From Candidatus Apopatocola equi (GTDB lineage Bacteria; Bacillota; Clostridia; Oscillospirales; Oscillospiraceae), in contig JAGHSH010000065.1 of assembly GCA_018065965.1 (NCBI GenBank), positions 1 through 9,495 on the forward strand: a stretch of 9,495 nucleotides of DNA. The letters run 5' to 3'. Shown here in pieces: positions 4,988 through 9,495 of the stretch. A program made the position numbers and the translations under genes. Every line of letters starts with the position of its first letter. Positions within the stretch are counted from its first letter, which is position 1. The notes under the pieces were generated by a model. It was not told the origin of the DNA. It saw only the letters and a program-made list of their open reading frames with translations, and ran no database searches.

Positions 4988-5425
4988 TCAGAGGGTGCTT
5001 TCCACCAGATCCGCTTCCTCCACCTTGTAGAGCTCCTGCTTGCTCAGGAGGTCATACATAACGGGAACCACGAAGAGGGTCATGACCGTGGCGTAGATCA
5101 GACCGCCGATGCAGGTAACGGCCAGGGGCTGCACCAGACTGGTGGCCTCGTTCTGACCCAGCGCCATGACCACCAGACCCAGCACCGTGGTAACGGTGGT
5201 CATCAGAATGGGACGCAGACGGGTCACGGCCGCGTCGGCAATGGCGTCCAGACGGCTCATGCCGCCGATGCGGAGCTGGTTGATATAGTCCACCAGCACG
5301 ATGCCGTTGTTGACGATGATGCCCACCAGCATGATCAGACCCAGCATACTCAGCACGTTCAGCTCCATGCCGCAGATAAACAGACCCAGGAAGCCGCCGG
5401 TAAAGGCCAGCGGGATGGCGAACAT
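4988..5425 (-). CDS. RND efflux permease, C-terminal fragment (after frameshift)
   Basis: This frame carries the missing end of the permease encoded upstream. It holds the last three to four membrane helices of the second RND repeat. These include FAIPLAFTGGFLGLFICGM, the GLIMLVGIIVNNGIVLVDYI segment (the counterpart of AcrB's TM10 region), RPILMTTVTTVLGLVVMAL, and a last helix GGLIYATVMTLFVVPVMYDL, with a short acidic tail. The first Met of the frame (complement of 5425-5423) lies inside a membrane helix and has no ribosome site, so an independent start is unlikely. Joining it to the upstream frame at about 5433 restores a normal RND protein. It ends 19 bases before the VOC start. Either the gene is broken in this strain or the sequence lacks one base here. 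Confidence 0.85.
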   Translation of the reverse strand: MFAIPLAFTGGFLGLFICGMELNVLSMLGLIMLVGIIVNNGIVLVDYINQLRIGGMSRLDAIADAAVTRLRPILMTTVTTVLGLVVMALGQNEATSLVQPLAVTCIGGLIYATVMTLFVVPVMYDLLSKQELYKVEEADLVESTL

Positions 5426-8400
5426 GACGATGAGGGACTCTTGAGATCCTGGAACTGGGCTACCATGACCAGATAGACCAGCGCAATGCCCACGGCCATG
5501 AGCAGCAGCAGATCTTTCATGGCGTCCATGATGGCCTCGCGCTCGCCGCTGAAGGCCAGCTCCACGCTCTTGGGCAGCTCAAGACCCTCCAGCGCGGCCT
5601 CGCAGGCGTCGGTGACCTTGGTGATGTTGTGCTCCTTGTCCACGGAGGCGGTCACATCCAGATAGCGCCGCTGATCCAGACGGGAAATGGTGGAGGGAGT
5701 AGAGCTCTTGGTGAGGGAGGCAATGTCCCGCAGCGCCACCTCGTGCTCCTCGCCTTTTTTATCGGTAACGGTAAAGGTATAGCTCTCGATGAATTCCTCA
5801 GTGAGCTTGGTCTTGCCCCGGGTCTCCACGCTGATGCTGTAGGAAGCGCCGTCGTCCGTCAGCTCCATGAGCTCGGTGCTGCCGTTGACTGCCTTGGCCA
5901 CCTCCATATATACCTGCGCCACGGAAAGACCCTCGGCCGCGGCCTTGAGCTTATCCACCGTGAAGTGCAGCTCGGGACTGGGGTCGGTCTTGCCGGTGCT
6001 GACCTCTGTCACGCCCTCCACGTTGGCAAGGCGGGCGGCAATGGCGTCCGCTCCGGCCTGCAGCTCGTTCAGATCGTTGCCGTAGAGGCGGACGGTCACG
6101 CCGGAGCCGGTCATAAAGGACATGAGCATATTGATCATGGAGCCGGAGTCTGCGTGGACGTCCACCTTCAGATCGGCGCAGGCCTCGTTGATCTCCCGGG
6201 CCACGGCGCTGAGCTTGGGGTTGATGTCCTGATCCAGCAGCACGTAGAAGGTCACATCTGCGCCGTCGGAGCCGCCGCCTATGGAGATGCTGCTGCCTGC
6301 GGCGCTGCCGCCTACGGTCTTTACGCCGTGAACGGCGGCCATGCGGGCGGCGGCCTCATCGGCCTGCGCCTTGAGCTCTTCAAACTCCATGTCCTCAGGG
6401 GCCGTGAGAGTAACGGTCATCTGCTCCATTTCCATCTCGGGCAGGAAGGTGAAGCCCCGGGTCATGAGGATGCCGAAGGAGCCCAGCAGCAGCGCCACAC
6501 TGAGCAGCAGCACCACGCCCTTGTGGCCCACGCCCCAGAGCACCCAGCTGCGGTAGCGGGGGACGAAGCGATCCAGCACGCCCTCCTTCCGCTGCTTCTC
6601 CTGCCGGAGGAGCTTGCCCGTGAGAGCGGGCACCAGCGTCAGCGCCACGATCAGAGAGGCTGCCAGCGTGAAGGACAGGGTCAGCACCATGTCGGTGATG
6701 ATGGAGCGGATCAGACCGGTCACGAAGGCGATGGGCAGGAACACGCAGATCGTGGTCAGCGTGGAGGCGGCCACCGCGCCGCCCACCTGCGTAGCACCGG
6801 AGACGGCGGCCTTTACATCCGACTCGCCGGCATTGCGCAGACGGTAGGTGTTCTCAATGACAACGATGGAGTTGTCCACCAGCATACCTACCGAGATAGC
6901 CAGACCCGAAAGGCTCATGATGTTCAGACTGATCTTGGCAAAGTACATGAGCGTCAGGGCAAAAAGCATACTCACGGGAATGGAGAAGAGGGTGATGACC
7001 GTGGGCCGCCAGTCCCGCAGGAAGAGGAAGAGCACCAGCACGCTGAAGAACGCGCCCCAGAGCAGACTGGAAACGATGCTGTCGCGGATGAGGTAAATAT
7101 AATCGCCCTGATCGAAGAGGGGAGCGAAGTGAATGCCGGGATACTTGGCCTCCAGCTCGGCGAACTTGGCGTCGATGTTGTCGGAGACCTGCGCGGTGGC
7201 AAAGTTGGACTGCTTGGAGAAGGTCAGCACCAGACTGGGCTTGCCGTTGAGGGAGGCATAGATGGAGGCGCCGTTGTCGGTGAACTCCAGCTCGGCCACA
7301 TCGCCCAGCCGGATGGTGTCCAGCCCGTCGATGCCCAGATCCATCAGAGGCAGAACGCGAAGCTCGTCGATGCTGGCGATGCCGTCGCCGATGGAAACGA
7401 TCATGCCGGTCTCCCCGTCGTAAACGTAGCCGGCGGGCATATCAAAGTTCTGCGCCCCCAGCAGGGCGGCAAAGGTTTCCAGCGTGAGGACGCTGTGCAT
7501 GTCGGCGGCCTTCAGGGCGGCCTCCACCTGCGCGTCATAGGTCTCCCGCGCGTTGTCCAGCGTGGTCTGTGCGCTCTGCAGCGCCGTCTGGGCGGCGGCC
7601 AGCTGACCGCCCGCCAGAGAGATGTCGATCACACCGCCGGCCAGCTGACCGGGCAGCGCCTCCAGAGCCGACTGTACCTTGGCGAGCTCGGCGCTGTTGG
7701 CGTCGGCGCGGGCCTGAATGCTCTCCAGCTCGGCGGCGTTTTCGGCCAGCTCGCTCTCCAGAGAGGGCATACGCAGAGCCTTGGCGGCCTCGGCAGCGGA
7801 GAGAGCGGCTTCGGCGGCGGAAAGAGAGGCCTCCGCGGTGCTCTGCTCGGCGGGCAGCTCGCTCTCACGGATGCGGAGCTCGCCCAGAGTGTAGTAGCCC
7901 CGCGCCTGCAGGGCGGCGAGGGTATCCTCGTCCAGCGTCAGTGTATCCAGCAGCGTTTCATCGCTCTGCCCCGCACCGGCGGCGAGGGCGGCGCTCAGCA
8001 GTCCGCTCTCGGCGGCGAGATCGTTCAGCTGCCCCTGCAGGCTGCTGATCTCGTTCTCCTGCTCGGTGACGGCGCTGTTGAGGGAGTCGCGCTCCGCCTC
8101 CAGCGTGCTCTTCCGGAGCTGGGCAGCGCCGCGGTCGGCCTCGATGCGCAGCGCCTCCTGCAGCATATCGGTATATTTTTCGGTGTCGATGTTCCCGGCG
8201 GATTCCATGATCTTGCCGGGGGCGGACTTGAGCTCGCGGGTGCCCTTGGCGACCTGATATTTGCCGTTGTCGATCTCCTTCTGGGCGTCATCCAGCTTTT
8301 CCCGTGCCTCCGCCAGACTGTCCGTCAGCGCCGCAGCAATCTTTTCGTTCAGTGCGTCCAGCTTCGCGTCCGAGAGCTTCACGGTGATCTCCCGCTTCAC

Positions 8401-8931
8401 CAGACCGCCGGCGGAAATGCTGGCAAGACCTGTGGTTCCCTCCAGCTCGCGGATGAGCGTATCGGAGGCGAACTGGGCCAGCGCGTAGCGATCCATCTCG
8501 TCCGACTCCACCGCCGCCACCATGACCGGCAGCATGCTGGGGTTGATGCGGATGATGGTAGGCGTGCCCACCATCTCATCCCAGTCGCCCGAGAGGGTCT
8601 GCACCTTCTGGAGAATGTCCACGGTGGCGCTGTCCATGTTGGTTTCCTGCTCAAACTCCAGCATCAGCGTGGAATAGTTCTCCGCCGAGGAGCTGGAGAG
8701 CGTTTTTATGTTGTTCAGCGTGGCCATGGCCTGCTCCATGGGACGGGTCACGGTGGTCTCTACCTCCTCCGGCGTCGCGCCCGGATAGGTGGTGACCACG
8801 ATGAAATAGGGGAAGTCCATATTGGGCAGCAGGTCGGGCACCATCTTTGTGTAGGAGATTACGCCGAAAATCGCAATGGCAGCGACCAACACAAAAATTG
8901 TGAAGGGTCTTTTAACACTGAATCTGGTCAT
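5359..8931 (-). CDS. RND-type efflux transporter permease with coiled-coil insert (frameshifted near C-terminus)
   Basis: This is a proton-driven inner-membrane exporter of the AcrB/SwrC (ACR_tran) type. The start is ATG 8931, the only start before an in-frame TAG at 8949. TM1 is at 10-29, and the first porter loop begins FPYFIVVTTYPGATPEEVE (40-58). After residue about 190 a long Ala/Glu/Gln-rich, heptad-like coiled coil is inserted (about 195-480, with an ASLSAAEAALSAAEAAKAL repeat near 368-386). The loop then resumes with LRVLPLMDLGIDGLDTIRLG. TM2-TM6 span about 617-775 and include GMLVDNSIVVIEN, whose D686 matches the AcrB proton-relay Asp407. The second porter loop spans about 825-1130, and TM8 is at about 1137-1158. 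After P1166 the frame fails and adds 24 unrelated residues. Repaired length is about 1315 aa. No adaptor or outer-membrane partner gene is nearby. Confidence 0.92.
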   Translation of the reverse strand: MTRFSVKRPFTIFVLVAAIAIFGVISYTKMVPDLLPNMDFPYFIVVTTYPGATPEEVETTVTRPMEQAMATLNNIKTLSSSSAENYSTLMLEFEQETNMDSATVDILQKVQTLSGDWDEMVGTPTIIRINPSMLPVMVAAVESDEMDRYALAQFASDTLIRELEGTTGLASISAGGLVKREITVKLSDAKLDALNEKIAAALTDSLAEAREKLDDAQKEIDNGKYQVAKGTRELKSAPGKIMESAGNIDTEKYTDMLQEALRIEADRGAAQLRKSTLEAERDSLNSAVTEQENEISSLQGQLNDLAAESGLLSAALAAGAGQSDETLLDTLTLDEDTLAALQARGYYTLGELRIRESELPAEQSTAEASLSAAEAALSAAEAAKALRMPSLESELAENAAELESIQARADANSAELAKVQSALEALPGQLAGGVIDISLAGGQLAAAQTALQSAQTTLDNARETYDAQVEAALKAADMHSVLTLETFAALLGAQNFDMPAGYVYDGETGMIVSIGDGIASIDELRVLPLMDLGIDGLDTIRLGDVAELEFTDNGASIYASLNGKPSLVLTFSKQSNFATAQVSDNIDAKFAELEAKYPGIHFAPLFDQGDYIYLIRDSIVSSLLWGAFFSVLVLFLFLRDWRPTVITLFSIPVSMLFALTLMYFAKISLNIMSLSGLAISVGMLVDNSIVVIENTYRLRNAGESDVKAAVSGATQVGGAVAASTLTTICVFLPIAFVTGLIRSIITDMVLTLSFTLAASLIVALTLVPALTGKLLRQEKQRKEGVLDRFVPRYRSWVLWGVGHKGVVLLLSVALLLGSFGILMTRGFTFLPEMEMEQMTVTLTAPEDMEFEELKAQADEAAARMAAVHGVKTVGGSAAGSSISIGGGSDGADVTFYVLLDQDINPKLSAVAREINEACADLKVDVHADSGSMINMLMSFMTGSGVTVRLYGNDLNELQAGADAIAARLANVEGVTEVSTGKTDPSPELHFTVDKLKAAAEGLSVAQVYMEVAKAVNGSTELMELTDDGASYSISVETRGKTKLTEEFIESYTFTVTDKKGEEHEVALRDIASLTKSSTPSTISRLDQRRYLDVTASVDKEHNITKVTDACEAALEGLELPKSVELAFSGEREAIMDAMKDLLLLMAVGIALVYLVMVAQFQDLKSPSSSCSPSRWPLPAASWVCLSAAWS
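5431..5436 (-). other. Frameshift site in the RND permease gene
   Basis: On the minus strand the sequence reads AAG AGT CCC TCA TCG, giving K-S-P-S-S. Adding one T after CCC gives CCC TTC ATC GTC ATG, i.e. P-F-I-V-M-F-A-I-P, the normal RND continuation. The last in-family residue of the upstream frame is P1166 (5436-5434). The shift therefore equals one missing base at about 5433/5434 on the plus strand. Confidence 0.85.
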
Positions 8932-8973
8932 AACTTGTGCAACATCCTAATTCATTAATATCTCAACCGAAAC

Positions 8974-9004
8974 ATTATAGCATAAAACACCCGGGAAATG
9001 TGAA
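8974..9004 (-). promoter_or_regulatory. Sigma-A promoter of the RND permease-VOC unit
   Basis: On the minus strand an extended -10, TGCTATAAT (TATAAT = complement of 8979-8974), is preceded 19 bases upstream by TTCACA (9004-8999, 5/6 to consensus). Transcription would start near 8967, about 36 bases before the ATG at 8931. The only ribosome-site-like bases are AGGA at 8948-8945. They lie 13 bases from the start, so translation initiation looks weak. Confidence 0.7.
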
Positions 9005-9071
9005 CTTTTTTGCGGAAAATTATTACAAATGATTTCTTTTTGAGCTCCGGCACTTTCGGCGATGAGCCCAT

Positions 9072-9112
9072 AAAAAAGGTTCGCTGCAAAATGATAATTC
9101 AGCAGCGAACCT
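9072..9112 (-). terminator. Terminator of rny (possibly bidirectional)
   Basis: AGGTTCGCTGC (9077-9087) pairs perfectly with GCAGCGAACCT (9102-9112), an 11-bp stem with a 14-base AT-rich loop. On the minus strand it is followed by TTTTTT (9077-9072), 17 bases after the rny stop. On the plus strand GTTTTT follows, so it could work both ways. The rest of 8932-9071 holds the permease promoter and nothing else recognisable. Confidence 0.85.
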
Positions 9113-9129
9113 GTTTTTGCGTGCGGTAT

Positions 9130-9495
9130 TTATTTGGCGTATTCCACAGCCTTGGTCTCGCGGAGCACATGCACCTTGATCTGACCGGGGTAGGTGAGCT
9201 CGGTCTCGATCTTCTTGGCGATGTCCCGGGCCAGCAGGGTCATTTCGTCCTCGCTGACCTCCTCGGGCTTGACCATGATGCGGATCTCGCGGCCGGCCTG
9301 AATGGCATAGGAGGAGGCGATGCCGGGGAAGCTGCGGCTGAGCTCTTCCAGCTTCTCCAGGCGCTTCACATAGTTCTCGATGTTCTCACGGCGGGCGCCG
9401 GGCCGGGCGGCGGAAATGGTATCCGCAGCCTGCACGATGCAGGCGATGACCGTGTGTGCCTCCACGTCGCCGTGGTGCGCCTCGAGGGCGTGTAT
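9130..9495 (-). CDS. rny: Ribonuclease Y, C-terminal part (5' end outside window)
   Basis: The frame is open to the right edge and ends at TAA (complement of 9132-9130), giving 121 visible residues. They match the end of RNase Y, the membrane-anchored endoribonuclease that initiates mRNA decay in many Firmicutes. Landmarks are EAHHGD, then VIACIVQAADTISAARPGAR (the last Asp of the HD phosphohydrolase domain lies in AAD). ENYVKRLEKLEEL follows, then SYAIQAGREIRIMVKPEEVS, ARDIAKKIETELTYPGQIKV and the invariant-looking end VIRETRAVEYAK-type (here VLRETKAVEYAK). The N-terminal membrane helix, coiled coil, KH domain and HD motif proper are outside the window. A GTG in the visible part (9465) is internal. 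A terminator follows after 17 bases. Confidence 0.96.
   Translation of the reverse strand: MHALEAHHGDVEAHTVIACIVQAADTISAARPGARRENIENYVKRLEKLEELSRSFPGIASSYAIQAGREIRIMVKPEEVSEDEMTLLARDIAKKIETELTYPGQIKVHVLRETKAVEYAK

Noticed and set aside
5431..5437. Programmed ribosomal frameshifting to join the permease halves
   Set aside because: The sequence around the break is not a canonical X XXY YYZ slippery heptamer, and I know of no RND pump that uses recoding; mutation or error is simpler.
8928..8945. Five-codon leader frame (ATG TTG CAC AAG TTA TGA) overlapping the permease start as ATGA
   Set aside because: It has no ribosome site of its own, and such short frames arise readily by chance.
5629..8958. 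A 1109-codon open frame on the plus strand, antisense to the permease
   Set aside because: The protein is low-complexity (Gly/His/Gln/Arg-rich) with no family features. It mirrors the codon bias of the real minus-strand gene, a common artefact in GC-rich DNA.
1..9495. CRISPR array, tRNA/rRNA, transposase or integrase genes
   Set aside because: I saw no regularly spaced repeats, cloverleaf sequences or recombinase motifs on either strand.

Overview
The window looks like chromosomal DNA of a GC-rich, spore-forming monoderm of the Clostridia, probably Oscillospirales (Oscillospiraceae/Ruminococcaceae). The clues are a forespore sigma factor (SigG), a YlmC/YmxH-type sporulation protein, an RNase Y C-terminus, a lipoprotein with a Firmicute-style lipobox, and strong AGGAGG-type ribosome binding sites on high-GC genes. 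The genus is an inference; there is no rRNA or other marker to fix it.

Layout, left to right. Bases 1-355 hold the end of a small lipoprotein gene (+). Bases 517-1128 hold an AT-rich gene of unknown function (+), with its own terminator, that looks foreign next to its neighbours. Bases 1292-1585 are a non-coding, hairpin-rich element with terminal inverted repeats; a shortened relative lies at 4453-4522. On the minus strand, 2754-2140 encodes an MBL-fold hydrolase and 2089-1601 a secreted SleB-like protein that lacks the usual catalytic Glu. A long hairpin ending in a T-run covers the start of the latter gene. From 2841 rightward is the sporulation block: a forespore-type promoter, sigG (TTG start, 2899-3681), a structured 193-base spacer and ylmC/ymxH (TTG start, 3875-4138). 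A small zinc-ribbon gene (4197-4400) follows with its own near-consensus promoter and terminator.

The right half is mostly one minus-strand unit. A sigma-A promoter near 8974-9004 drives a very large RND-type efflux permease (8931 to 4988) with a coiled-coil insert of roughly 300 residues. A VOC/glyoxalase-fold gene (4968-4606) follows 19 bases later and ends at a strong terminator. The permease frame is broken by one apparently missing base at about 5433; conceptual repair gives a complete protein of about 1315 residues. At the right edge is the C-terminus of RNase Y (minus), with its terminator.

I see no clearly new multi-gene system. The observations most worth checking are the permease frameshift, the start-codon hairpin of the SleB-like gene, the loss of the catalytic motif in that protein, the forespore promoter in front of sigG, and the inverted-repeat element.
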